Of a stretch of 45,923 bases of DNA, positions 34,281-43,263 are shown in pieces. Both the position numbers and the translations under genes were made by a program. The notes under the pieces were generated by a model that saw nothing but the letters and a program-made list of their open reading frames with translations, was not told the origin of the DNA and searched no databases. Source of the DNA: Pseudomonadales bacterium (GTDB lineage Bacteria > Pseudomonadota > Gammaproteobacteria > Pseudomonadales > Azotimanducaceae). The number at the start of each line of letters is the position of its first letter. The first letter of the stretch is position 1. Where the stretch lies: assembly GCA_022827245.1 (NCBI GenBank), contig JAJDTI010000006.1, positions 1 through 45,923 on the forward strand, given 5' to 3'.

Positions 34281-34293
34281 AACACTCGGGTAT
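34269..34293 (+). promoter_or_regulatory. IscR type 1-like operator before sufB
   Basis: The 25-base site reads ATACCCGACT, then GAAAC, then ACTCGGGTAT. It follows the type 1 (Fe-S form) IscR consensus ATASYYGACT / RwwwY / AGTCRRSTAT at 24 of 25 positions, with one mismatch in the right half. It is palindromic and covers the last codons and stop of ligC. It lies where the -35 element of the sufB promoter should be. This makes IscR-type control of the suf operon likely, although no iscR gene is present in the window. Confidence 0.8.
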
Positions 34294-34297
34294 TGCG

Positions 34298-34303
34298 TAT
34301 AAT
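34298..34303 (+). promoter_or_regulatory. Perfect -10 box TATAAT of sufB
   Basis: TATAAT ends six bases before the sufB ATG at 34310, so the expected start of transcription is the A of the ATG itself or close to it. There is no acceptable -35 hexamer at the usual spacing; the region upstream is the IscR-like site. The ATG is not preceded by a Shine-Dalgarno sequence, so a leaderless mRNA is likely. Confidence 0.6.
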
Positions 34304-34309
34304 CCCGCC

Positions 34310-35764
34310 ATGAGCGAGCAGAACCAGGCCGTCCACGACCGTCTCGCACGCGAGTATAGCGCCGGCTTCGTCACCGAGATCGAGTCCGAAACGCTGCCCC
34401 CCGGACTCGACGAGGACGTCGTGCGCGCCATCTCCGCGAAGAAGGACGAGCCGTCCTGGATGACGGACTGGCGGCTCGACGCGTTCCGGCGCTGGCGGAC
34501 GATGCCGGAACCCAACTGGGCCCACGTCAGCTTCGATCCCATCGACTTCGAGGCGATCTCCTACTTCTCCGCGCCGCGCAACAAGCCGAAGTCGCTGGAC
34601 GAGGTCGATCCCGAACTCCTGCGCACCTACGACAAGCTCGGCATCCCCCTGCACGAACGGGAAGCCCTGGCGGGCGTCGAGAAGCCGCAGATCGCCGTGG
34701 ACGCCGTGTTCGACAGCGTCTCCATCGCGACCACGTTCAAGGAACGCCTGCGCGACGCCGGCGTCATCTTCTGCTCCATCGCCGAGGCGATGCGGGACCA
34801 CCCGGAACTCGTCCGGAAGTACCTCGGCACGGTCGTGCCCGTGTCGGACAACTTCTACGCCGCGCTCAACTCCGCCGTGTTCAGCGACGGTTCGTTCGTC
34901 TACGTCCCGAAGCACACGCGCTGCCCGATGGAACTCTCGACGTACTTCCGCATCAACGCGGAGAACACAGGGCAGTTCGAGCGCACCCTTATCGTCGCCG
35001 ACGAGGGCTCCTACGTCAGCTACCTCGAGGGGTGCACCGCGCCGATGCGCGACGAGACCCAGCTCCACGCGGCCGTCGTCGAACTCGTCGCCCTGGAGGA
35101 CGCCGAGATCAAGTACTCCACGGTGCAGAACTGGTATCCGGGGGACGAGCAGGGCCGCGGCGGCATCTACAACTTCGTCACCAAGCGCGGCGCGTGCGTC
35201 GGCGCGCGCTCGAAGATCAGCTGGACCCAGGTCGAGACCGGCTCCGCCATCACCTGGAAGTACCCGAGCGTGGTGCTGCGCGGCGACGACTCCATCGGCG
35301 AGTTCTACTCCGTGGCGCTCACCCACAACGCCCAGCAGGCCGACACCGGCACGAAGATGCTCCACATCGGCCGCAACACGAAGAGCACCATCGTCTCGAA
35401 GGGCATCAGCGCCGGGCGCAGCCAGAACGCGTACCGCGGCCGGGTGCGCATGAACCCGGGCGCGACGGGCGCGCGCAACCACACGCGCTGCGACTCGCTG
35501 CTGATCGGCGACGCCTGCGGCGCGCACACGTTCCCGTACATCGAGAGCCGGAACCCGAGCGCCGTGGTCGAGCACGAGGCGACGACGTCCAAGGTCAGCG
35601 ACGACCAGCTCTTCCTGTGCGCCCAGCGCGGCATCGATCCCGAGAAGGCCGTGTCCATGATCGTCAACGGGTTCTGCCGCGAGGTGTTCCGCGAACTGCC
35701 GATGGAGTTCGCCGTGGAGGCGGGCAAGCTCCTCGAAGTGAGCCTCGAGGGCGCGGTCGGATAG
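34310..35764 (+). CDS. sufB: Fe-S cluster assembly scaffold SufB
   Basis: A 484-residue subunit of the SufBC2D complex, which builds Fe-S clusters from SufSE sulfur and iron. It has the N-terminal block [20 protein letters not shown], the beta-helix core, and the functional segment [20 protein letters not shown] (near 382-401) with the Cys that receives sulfur, followed by [20 protein letters not shown] with the Glu used in assembly. Length and order of motifs are normal. The ATG is only six bases after a perfect -10 box and no SD is visible, so translation may be leaderless. It is the first gene of sufBCDS-A-T-E. Confidence 0.97.
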   Translation: MSEQNQAVHDRLAREYSAGFVTEIESETLPPGLDEDVVRAISAKKDEPSWMTDWRLDAFRRWRTMPEPNWAHVSFDPIDFEAISYFSAPRNKPKSLDEVDPELLRTYDKLGIPLHEREALAGVEKPQIAVDAVFDSVSIATTFKERLRDAGVIFCSIAEAMRDHPELVRKYLGTVVPVSDNFYAALNSAVFSDGSFVYVPKHTRCPMELSTYFRINAENTGQFERTLIVADEGSYVSYLEGCTAPMRDETQLHAAVVELVALEDAEIKYSTVQNWYPGDEQGRGGIYNFVTKRGACVGARSKISWTQVETGSAITWKYPSVVLRGDDSIGEFYSVALTHNAQQADTGTKMLHIGRNTKSTIVSKGISAGRSQNAYRGRVRMNPGATGARNHTRCDSLLIGDACGAHTFPYIESRNPSAVVEHEATTSKVSDDQLFLCAQRGIDPEKAVSMIVNGFCREVFRELPMEFAVEAGKLLEVSLEGAVG

Positions 35765-35777
35765 CGCGGCGGCCGCC

Positions 35778-36523
<746 letters not shown>

Positions 36524-36527
<4 letters not shown>

Positions 36528-37648
36528 CCCCGGCGGAGACGTTCGCGGAACGTACCCACGCCCAGCGCGTCGATTACGCCCCCTGGCTCGACCGGGAAGC
36601 CAGCCGCCGCGCCCTCGCCGAACACGGCCTGCCGGAGCCGCGCTGCGAGGCGTGGCGGTACTCCAACCCGAACCGCTGGTACCAGGCAGAGCCGCGCCCC
36701 TCCCCTTCGGCCGGCGCATCGCCGCGCGCGGTCGGCGCGCGACTGGTGGACTTCGCCACCGCAGACGACGACGCCCGAACGCTCGTCAGGGACCACCTGC
36801 ACACCGCCGCCGACCGCGCGAAGCATCCCCTCGCCACCGTCAACGACATCGCCATGCGCCTCGGTCTGCTCGTGCACGTACCCGTCTCGGACACGCCGGC
36901 CGAGGTCGAACTCGGCGAACTCGGCGGCGGGATCGAGCGGGTCCTGGTCGTGGTGGACCCAAACGCGTCCGCGACCCTCGTCGAACGTCCCGCCACGCCG
37001 ACGCACCGGGTCGTGGAGTGCGTCCTCGGCGAAGGCGCGCAACTCGATCACGTCCGCCTCCAACCGCCCGCGGAGTCCGTCGAGTACCACCTGGTGGCGG
37101 CTCGGCTCGGCGCCGCGTCCCGCTACCGCCTGGCGCAGTACAGCCAGGGCGCCAGCCTGCGGCGCAACGACCTGCACGTCCGTGTCGCCGGCCGCGGCGG
37201 CGAAGCGGAGGTCCGCTGCGGCTACCGGCTCGCCGCCGGGACGCACCTCGACACCCAGGTCGGCGTCGAGCACGAAGCGACCGACGGCGTCAGCCGGCAG
37301 ACGGCCCGCGGCGTGGTCGGCGACCGCGCAAGAGCGGTGCTGAACGGCCGTATCCACGTCGCTCCCGGCGCGCAACGCAGCGATGCCGCGCTCACCACGA
37401 AGAGCCTGCTGCTGGCGGCGACCGCGCAACTGAACGCCAAGCCCGAACTGACGATCTACGCCGATGACGTGCGGTGCGCCCACGGCGCGACGGTCGGGGA
37501 ACTCGACGCCGATGCGCTCTTCTACCTGCGCTCGCGCGGGGTTGTAGAGGAGGCTGCCCGCGAGCTCCTGATCGGCGGCTTCCTGGCCGAAGCCGTCGCC
37601 GATGTCGCGGGCGACGACGCCCGGGCGCTGCTCGGGATCGGGCGATGA
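36524..37648 (+). CDS. sufD: Fe-S assembly protein SufD
   Basis: A 374-residue partner of SufB in the scaffold. The N-terminus has AEHGLPEPRCEAWRYSNPNR as in the family, the beta-helix middle includes ARGVVGDRARAVLNGRIHVA, and the C-terminal functional motif is DDVRCAHGATVGELDADALF with the His-containing CAHGATVG. SufD lacks the key SufB Cys and helps with iron entry. It overlaps sufC and sufS at both ends by four bases. No abnormal features. Confidence 0.95.
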
Positions 37649-38883
37649 ACCGCCCCTCGAGCACGACGGCCGCAGTAGCGGACATCGCCCGGCTGCGTGC
37701 GGACTTCCCGCTGATCCAGGGTCGGGACGACGTCGTCTACCTCGACAACGCCGCGACGACGCAGAAGCCGCGCGCCGTGCTCGACGCCGTACGCGCGTAC
37801 TACGAGACCACCAACGCCAACGTCCACCGCGGCGTCCACCAGTTGTCCGACGCCGCGACCGACGCCTTCGAGGGCGCCCGCGCGCGGGTCGCGCGCCGCA
37901 TCAACGCGGCAGCGCCGAGCGAGATCGTCTGGACCCGGGGCACGACGGAAGCCATCAACCTGGTCGCCCGGTCCTACGGGGGCTCGGTGCTGCGTCCGGG
38001 CGACCGCGTGCTGGTCACCGAACTCGAGCACCACTCGAACATCGTCCCGTGGCAGATGGCCTGCGAACGGGCCGGGGCAACGCTCGCGGCGGCGGCGGTC
38101 ACGCCCGAAGGCGCGCTGGACCTCGACGACTTCGAGGCGCAGCTCGGCCGCGGGGACGTCCGCATCGCCGCGTTCGGACACGTGTCCAACGCGCTCGGGA
38201 CGGTGCATCCCGTCGCCGACCTCGTCGCGCTGGCGCGGGCCGCCGGGGCGACCACGCTGGTCGACGGCGCCCAGGCCATGGCGCACTACCCCGTGGACGT
38301 GCGCGCCCTCGACTGCGATTTCTACGCCTTCTCGGGCCACAAGATGTACGCGCCGACGGGCATCGGCGTGCTGTACGGCCGGGAAGCGCTCCTCGAGGCC
38401 ATGCCGCCCTGGCAGGGGGGCGGGGAGATGATCGAGGAGGTCACCATCGAGGCCACCACGTACGCCGGCCTGCCGTTCAGGTTCGAGGCCGGCACGCCGA
38501 ACATCGCCGGCGCGATCGGTCTCGCCGCGGCCATCGACTACCTCGAGGCCCTGGACCCCCGCGCCGTCGGCGGTCACGAGGGAGAACTCCTGCACCGCGC
38601 AACCGCCGGGCTCCAGCAGGTCGAAGGCGTGCGAATCGTCGGAACGGCCCCCGACAAGGGCCCGCTGGTGTCCTTCCTGATGGACGGCGCGCATCCGCAC
38701 GACCTCGGCACCCTCCTGGACCGGCAGGGCATCGCCGTGCGGACGGGCCACCACTGCGCCATGCCGCTGATGCAGCGCCTCGGCATCCCCGGCACGGTGC
38801 GCGCGTCCTTCGCGCTGTATAATTCCACCGCGGATGTCGAGCGACTCGTCGCCGGCGTCCAGAAGGCCCGATCCTTCCTCTGA
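37645..38883 (+). CDS. sufS: Cysteine desulfurase SufS
   Basis: A 412-residue type II cysteine desulfurase that yields alanine and a persulfide on Cys371 (in VRTGHHCAMPLMQRLG). The PLP lysine is K233 in FSGHKMYAPTGIGVLYG. Other landmarks are YLDNAATTQKP, NVHRGVHQLSDAAT and ELEHHSNIVPWQ. It pairs with SufE (encoded at the end of the operon). Near its end, at 38818, the codons for Tyr-Asn read TATAAT, unusual for this GC-rich region; it may be a weak internal promoter. The A-type carrier gene follows after 23 bases. Confidence 0.96.
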   Translation: MNRPSSTTAAVADIARLRADFPLIQGRDDVVYLDNAATTQKPRAVLDAVRAYYETTNANVHRGVHQLSDAATDAFEGARARVARRINAAAPSEIVWTRGTTEAINLVARSYGGSVLRPGDRVLVTELEHHSNIVPWQMACERAGATLAAAAVTPEGALDLDDFEAQLGRGDVRIAAFGHVSNALGTVHPVADLVALARAAGATTLVDGAQAMAHYPVDVRALDCDFYAFSGHKMYAPTGIGVLYGREALLEAMPPWQGGGEMIEEVTIEATTYAGLPFRFEAGTPNIAGAIGLAAAIDYLEALDPRAVGGHEGELLHRATAGLQQVEGVRIVGTAPDKGPLVSFLMDGAHPHDLGTLLDRQGIAVRTGHHCAMPLMQRLGIPGTVRASFALYNSTADVERLVAGVQKARSFL

Positions 38884-38906
38884 GCCGGGCCCGAGAGTCG
38901 AGAAAC

Positions 38907-39260
38907 ATGCAAGCGCATCAGTACGATCCCGAGAGCATCAGCATCACCCCGGCGGCGCTCAGGCACGTCCGGCGGCAGCTTCGCCAGGAGGGCGCGGAGG
39001 CGCTCGTGCTCGCGGTCACCGAGAGCGGCTGCAACGGATACATGTACGAACTCGCGTTCGCCGACGCCGAACTGCCCGACACCCGTTCCTTCCGCTTCGG
39101 CGCGGACGTGCGGGTCGAGGTGGCCGAGGACCACTGGCCGCTGGTCCGCGGGACCGAGATCGACTACGTCGTCGAAGGACTGAACTCAGCCCTGAAGTTC
39201 AACAACCCCAACGCCGACGCCATGTGCGGCTGCGGCGAGAGCTTCTCGATCCGGGACTGA
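38907..39260 (+). CDS. A-type Fe-S carrier (SufA/IscA/ErpA family)
   Basis: A 117-residue HesB-like protein that carries and hands on Fe-S clusters. The three conserved cysteines are C42 (TESGCNGYMYEL) and the C107/C109 pair (DAMCGCGESF). ISITPAALRHVRRQL and LNSALKFNNPNA complete the pattern. It is more divergent than typical SufA, but all ligands are present. The order sufS-carrier-sufT-sufE is common in proteobacteria. Confidence 0.93.
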   Translation: MQAHQYDPESISITPAALRHVRRQLRQEGAEALVLAVTESGCNGYMYELAFADAELPDTRSFRFGADVRVEVAEDHWPLVRGTEIDYVVEGLNSALKFNNPNADAMCGCGESFSIRD

Positions 39261-39283
39261 ACGCCGCCCGCGCGGCCCAAGCC

Positions 39284-39808
39284 ATGGAACGTCGCCTGGT
39301 CCCCGTCGCCCGCCCGGTCAGCGCCCGGCTCGTACCGACCGGCGAGCCGATCGACATCGAGGCCGGCAAGTTCGTGACCCTGACCCAGGCCCTCGGCGGC
39401 ACCTACACCGTCGTGGTCGACGGCAACATGGCGCGCATCGAGGGCGAGGACGCGGACGCCCTCGGCTTCGAGCCGGAAACCCTCGAGTTCGAGCCCCCGG
39501 CGGACGGCGCGCCGAGCTTTTCGCAGGTACGCGAGGCGCTGGCTTCCGTCCACGACCCCGAGATCCCGGTAAACATCGTCGATCTCGGGCTTGTCTACGG
39601 ATGCGAACTCGAGGGGGACGCCGTCCACATCGAGATGACCCTCACGGCGCCCGGCTGCGGCATGGGGCCGGTGCTCGTGGACGACGTGAAGCGCCGCGTC
39701 GGCCGCGTCCCCTTCGTCTCCGACGTGGTGGTCGACCTGGTGTTCGATCCGCCCTGGTCGCGTGACATGATGACCGAGGAAGCGCAGCTCTCCCTCGGCC
39801 TGTTCTGA
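39284..39808 (+). CDS. sufT: SufT-like (MIP18/DUF59 family) Fe-S assembly protein
   Basis: A 174-residue protein with an N-terminal domain (LTQALGGTYTVVVDGNMARI) and a C-terminal MIP18/DUF59 domain: SVHDPEIPVNIVDLGLVYG (about 88-106), TLTAPGCGMGPVLVDDVK with its Cys, and VVVDLVFDPPWS. SufT helps maturation of Fe-S proteins, and is linked to suf operons of this type. It lies 23 bases after the carrier gene and 23 before sufE. Start ATG 39284 is the first in frame after the carrier gene. Confidence 0.9.
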   Translation: MERRLVPVARPVSARLVPTGEPIDIEAGKFVTLTQALGGTYTVVVDGNMARIEGEDADALGFEPETLEFEPPADGAPSFSQVREALASVHDPEIPVNIVDLGLVYGCELEGDAVHIEMTLTAPGCGMGPVLVDDVKRRVGRVPFVSDVVVDLVFDPPWSRDMMTEEAQLSLGLF

Positions 39809-39831
39809 AGGGCCGAACAGGGGCGTCGGCA

Positions 39832-40251
39832 GTGCACGCCGATCTCGACGAAATCCGCGACAGCTTCGGCTTCTTCGATGCGTGGGAGGAGCGCTACCGC
39901 TTCATCATCGACCTTGGCAAGTCCCTGCCGTCCCTTCCGGAAGCGGACCGCACGGAGGACCGGCTCGTGCGGGGCTGCCAGAGCCTCGTGTGGCTTGTGC
40001 CGAGTTTCGATGCGGGAGCGCGCACCCTGCGCCTCGACATCGACAGCGACGCCCACATCGTCCGCGGACTCATCGCCATCGTCCTGGCGGCCTACAACGA
40101 CCGCACTCCCGAACAGATCCTGGCCTTCGACATGGAGGGGCTGTTCGCGGATCTCGACCTGCTGGCGCACCTGAGCTCCACCCGCGGCAACGGCCTGCGC
40201 GCGATGGTGGCGCGGATACGGCAGGAGGCGGAGGAGCGGCTGGCGGCCTGA
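39832..40251 (+). CDS. sufE: Sulfur acceptor SufE
   Basis: A 139-residue protein (GTG start) that takes the persulfide from SufS and passes it to SufB. The transfer Cys is C49 in EDRLVRGCQSLVWLV, as in E. coli C51. FFDAWEERYRFIIDLGKSLP and AHLSSTRGNGLRAMVARI are the usual flanks. It is the last gene of the operon, convergent with fic, with 30 bases between the stops. Confidence 0.95.
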   Translation: MHADLDEIRDSFGFFDAWEERYRFIIDLGKSLPSLPEADRTEDRLVRGCQSLVWLVPSFDAGARTLRLDIDSDAHIVRGLIAIVLAAYNDRTPEQILAFDMEGLFADLDLLAHLSSTRGNGLRAMVARIRQEAEERLAA

Positions 40252-40281
40252 CCCGAGTCCTGCCGGCGCCGGGGGCCGCAC

Positions 40282-41634
40282 TCAGGCGAGCAGCTCGACG
40301 ATGTCCTTCAGGTTCCGGGCGAAGTCCGGATTCATCGTGTACAACAGCTTCCTGCCGCGCGGCGCCCTCCTGGTCAGGAGATCCACCTCGGCAAGCTCCT
40401 CAAGGTCCTTTCTGGCCGTATGGTAGCTCACACCGTGGGATCTCCTGTGTCCCTCGATGGTGTAGACGGTGTCCTGCTTCTTGACCAGATGCGCGAGAAG
40501 AGCCTTCTGCCGGTGATTCAGGTAGTGGGCTAGGTTGCCCTCGCTGAACATCCGTTCGAGCTGCCGCCTCTCCTTCATCTTCCGCGCCAGGTAGCTGTGC
40601 AGGTCGTCGATGCATTGCCGAACGATTCGGAGGTTGTAGTGGAGAAAGTAGCTTACGTCGCCCCCATCGGTCTCCGAGTACAGGTAGGCTCTCCCATAGC
40701 TGGGATACGACTTCCTGATGAATTGGGAAATCGAAACGAATTCCATCAGCCAGTAGCCGGATCGCGCCATGGACCAGTAGAACAGCGCACGGGCGGTCCT
40801 ACCGTTTCCGTCGACGAACGGGTGGTCGTATCCGATCATGAAGTGCAGCAAGATCGCCCGGACGGCCGGATGAACGAACTCCTCTCCCCCGCGCCGGTTG
40901 GCAAAGCTCAGCAGGCCGGCAAGCCGTTGGTCCAGTTCGTCCGCGTGCGGCGGTGTATGCAGTATGTTCTCTTCCATATCCACCACGTGAACGTTGTCCG
41001 ATGGCCGTCTGAAGCGCCCGACGGCGGACGCATCCAAGGTCTTGTCAGTCAGCATGCGCTGCAACTCGAGCAGCATTTCGACCGTGAGATCCACATCGCT
41101 GTGGGCGCGGATGAACTCCATCGCCCGGTAGTTGTTGAGAATCATCTGTTCGTCTGCGTCGCGGGGCGAACGGCCACTCCGCAACATCTCTTTCGCCACG
41201 ACACGAGCTGTTGCGGCGCCTTCCAGTTGGCTCGAAGTGATTGCTTCTTCCACCAGCGATCGTATGACGTACCTTTCTCTGGTGGCTGTGCTCGCCATGT
41301 CTTCCGCGGGCACCTGGATGCGACCGCTCGCATCCTGGTCGATCTCGTGCAGCCTGCGGTGCATGTGTTGGGAGTCACTGAACCAGAACGGCGTACCGAG
41401 TTTGTCACGTAGCGGGAGCTTTTGGCGGCTCGACATCCGCGCGAGTTTTGTCGCAAGCCACCACTCTTCCCGGCTGAATCCGTCCGGAGGGGGCCGGTGA
41501 CGCATCTCGTCCCAGTGCAGATACCGGTCCCGCCGTTCGTTGCCGATGTCGGAGGAGACCAGCTCGAGCATTCGCGGGGCACCAATCGACGTGATCAACT
41601 CGAGGTCGCTGGGCGGTGATGCCGGGAGGCGCAT
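40282..41634 (-). CDS. Fic-family AMPylase with winged-helix tail
   Basis: A 450-residue Fic protein. The catalytic motif HPFVDGNGR (271-279) is complete, so nucleotide transfer to a target hydroxyl is expected. The self-inhibitory motif [S/T]xxxE[G/N] is present upstream as S134-S-Q-L-E138-G139, i.e. the class II arrangement. The C-terminal ~80 residues (from HRQKALLAHLVKKQ) form a winged helix (SYHTARKDLEELAEVDLL), likely for autoregulation at the adjacent palindrome. The A+T content is visibly higher than in neighbours, suggesting horizontal gain. The target is unknown. It is convergent with the suf operon and alone on its strand. Confidence 0.93.
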   Translation of the reverse strand: MRLPASPPSDLELITSIGAPRMLELVSSDIGNERRDRYLHWDEMRHRPPPDGFSREEWWLATKLARMSSRQKLPLRDKLGTPFWFSDSQHMHRRLHEIDQDASGRIQVPAEDMASTATRERYVIRSLVEEAITSSQLEGAATARVVAKEMLRSGRSPRDADEQMILNNYRAMEFIRAHSDVDLTVEMLLELQRMLTDKTLDASAVGRFRRPSDNVHVVDMEENILHTPPHADELDQRLAGLLSFANRRGGEEFVHPAVRAILLHFMIGYDHPFVDGNGRTARALFYWSMARSGYWLMEFVSISQFIRKSYPSYGRAYLYSETDGGDVSYFLHYNLRIVRQCIDDLHSYLARKMKERRQLERMFSEGNLAHYLNHRQKALLAHLVKKQDTVYTIEGHRRSHGVSYHTARKDLEELAEVDLLTRRAPRGRKLLYTMNPDFARNLKDIVELLA

Positions 41635-41650
41635 CGGCGTTTTGCCAATC

Positions 41651-41681
41651 TATTGGACAACGTGATTGACATTGTCCAATA
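41651..41681 (-). promoter_or_regulatory. Perfect palindrome before fic (probable operator)
   Basis: TATTGGACAA (41651-41660) and TTGTCCAATA (41672-41681) are exact inverted repeats of ten bases with an 11-base spacer, 16 bases upstream of the fic ATG. Centre-to-centre distance of 21 bases equals two DNA turns, as for a dimeric winged-helix binder. The right arm read on the minus strand includes TTGGAC, a possible -35. Autorepression by the Fic winged helix is the simplest model. Confidence 0.75.
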
Positions 41682-41703
41682 CCCTGCAAATCACCTCAAG
41701 GGG

Positions 41704-41719
41704 GTCTCGCCAGCGAGAC
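41704..41719 (-). terminator. Hairpin after the glycosyltransferase fusion
   Basis: GTCTCGC and GCGAGAC flank CA, about 20 bases after the stop of the minus-strand glycosyltransferase gene. It has no T-run and a very short loop, so it may be a weak terminator or a chance palindrome. Its core TCGCTGGCG also occurs in the second hairpin after alaA (6192-6213). Confidence 0.35.
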
Positions 41720-41738
41720 GGGTGAGCACCGGCGTCCC

Positions 41739-42908
41739 CTACGGGACTCGCCAGCGCGCGTAGTCGTCCGGGTCGTCCACGTCCCAGAGCGTGTCGAGGA
41801 GGGAGACCTCAAGCCCCGCCTCCCCCGCGCGGGCAACCGTACGCTCGAGCACGTCGTCCGCGCCCCACTCGATGCCGCGGAAGAGTTCCGCATGCGGCGC
41901 GTTCATGGCGATCAGACAGTACCCGCCGTCCTCCACCGGCCCGAGGACGACGTCGGCGCTGCCCAGGCGGCGCAGGGCGTCTTCGATGTACGCCGAGTCC
42001 ATCCGCGGAATGTCGGTCCCGACGACCACCCGCGCGCCGGCGCGCAGGGCCGCGAGCATGCGCTCCCCGAGATCGGCTTCGGGCTGCTCGACCAGCCGCA
42101 GGCCGAAGCGTTCCGCCCAGGCCAAGAGCCCCGCGTTGCGCGCCCCCGCGAACCAGAGTTCGGCGTCGAAGTCGCCTTGCGCGAGCGCGGCCAACGTGGT
42201 TTCCACGAGTTCGACGTGCGCCTCGAAGGCGCCGTCCACGCCGAGCGCCGGCGCCAGCCGCGTCTTGACGCGTCCGCGCTCCGGGGCGCGGGCGAACACG
42301 GCGACCCGCGGCCGCGCCGGCGCTTCTTCGGCGGTCCTTCCGTAGTAGCGCCGGTACAGGTCCGCGGGCCGGGCGCCGAGGAAGTAGCGCCACCGGAGCC
42401 ACCACATGAAGACCACCGTCTTCCAGGCCCCGGCCTCGTCCCAGCGCCGCCCCGAGGACCCGAGACGCGCCCTGACACGGCACGGACGCGCGCGCCGGCG
42501 CAGGCGTCGGGAGAGTTCGACGTCCTCCAGCAGGGGCTGGTCCGGGATGCCGCCCACCGCGTCGAGCAGCGTGCGCGACACGAAGATGCCCTGGTCTCCC
42601 GTGCAGATGCCGGTGATCCCGGACCGCCAGTTCATCAGGAAGGCGATCGTTCGCAGGAGCGGGGAAGCGCCCGCAAGGCGGACGTCGAAACGGCCCCAAG
42701 AGGCAGTCCGCATCGCTTCCGCAAGCGCCCCGGCCAAGCCCGCCGTAACCTCCGCGTCGGCGTGCAGCAGCCACAGCCAGTCGCCCCCGGCCGCCTCGAC
42801 GCCGCGGCGCAACTGGCCGCCCCGGCCGCGACGGCTCCCGAGGCAGCGCACGCCGAAACGGCGGCACACCGCGAACGGGTCGTCCCGGCTCCCGCCGTCG
42901 ACCACCAC
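41739..42908 (-). CDS. Fused glycosyltransferase (TIGR04283 + TIGR04282/DUF2064)
   Basis: A 389-residue fusion counted from the GTG at 42908. Residues 1-190 are a GT2-type domain (VVDGGSRDDP at the start, LHADAEV with its DxD-like pair at 49-53, ICTGDQGIFVSR, LLEDVELSRRLRRRARP). Residues ~199-389 are the rSAM/selenodomain-associated TIGR04282 domain (RVAVFARAPERGRVKTRLAP, GTDIPRMDSAYIEDAL, PVEDGGYCLIAM). In other genomes the two are often separate adjacent genes. The open frame continues 5' of 42908 as VTAVVPVLDDAEHLARLL, the first strand of the GT fold, but no ATG, GTG or TTG precedes it; CTG at 43004 or ATT at 43049 are the only candidates. Confidence 0.88.
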   Translation of the reverse strand: MVVDGGSRDDPFAVCRRFGVRCLGSRRGRGGQLRRGVEAAGGDWLWLLHADAEVTAGLAGALAEAMRTASWGRFDVRLAGASPLLRTIAFLMNWRSGITGICTGDQGIFVSRTLLDAVGGIPDQPLLEDVELSRRLRRRARPCRVRARLGSSGRRWDEAGAWKTVVFMWWLRWRYFLGARPADLYRRYYGRTAEEAPARPRVAVFARAPERGRVKTRLAPALGVDGAFEAHVELVETTLAALAQGDFDAELWFAGARNAGLLAWAERFGLRLVEQPEADLGERMLAALRAGARVVVGTDIPRMDSAYIEDALRRLGSADVVLGPVEDGGYCLIAMNAPHAELFRGIEWGADDVLERTVARAGEAGLEVSLLDTLWDVDDPDDYARWRVP

Positions 42909-43086
42909 GACCTCCAGCCCCTGCCACGACGCGAGCTGCTCGAGGAGTCGCGCCAGGTGCTCCGCGTCGTCGAGGACGGGGACGACCGCCGTGACGCCGT
43001 CCAGTGACGATTGCCGTGGGACTGCTGCTTCCAGGGTCGTGTCCGAAATCGCGAAAGGCGCCTCCCAGCGAGCCTAGAGCGGCCCG

Positions 43087-43158
43087 CAGCCCCGGCAGGA
43101 ATCGAACCTGCATCTATCGCTTAGGAGGCGATCGTTCTATCCATTGAACTACGGGGCC
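43087..43158 (-). tRNA. tRNA-Arg (anticodon CCU)
   Basis: A full cloverleaf is read on the minus strand. The acceptor 5' strand GGCCCCG pairs with CGGGGCT (the first pair G-U), the T arm is GCAGGTTCGATTCCTGC, and the anticodon loop CTCCTAA gives CCU, which decodes AGG. The discriminator is G73, and CCA is not encoded. It is close to E. coli argW in the D and T arms. It sits between the glycosyltransferase fusion and the quinone oxidoreductase pair. Confidence 0.95.
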
Positions 43159-43263
43159 CCGCCGCCGGATCATACAACGGCGCCGGATCGGCCCGCCGGA
43201 GTCGTTCAGGCCGTCGGTACGACGCGCCGAGCGCGACGGGCACACACGAATGAGGGAGCGGCA

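Noticed and set aside
41666..41671. A perfect TTGACA on the plus strand inside the fic palindrome
   Set aside because: No suitable -10 follows and no plus-strand gene lies downstream. It is explained by the palindrome spacer.
43087..43158. tRNA gene as an attachment site of an integrated element
   Set aside because: No integrase, no direct repeat of the tRNA end and no change in gene content on either side.
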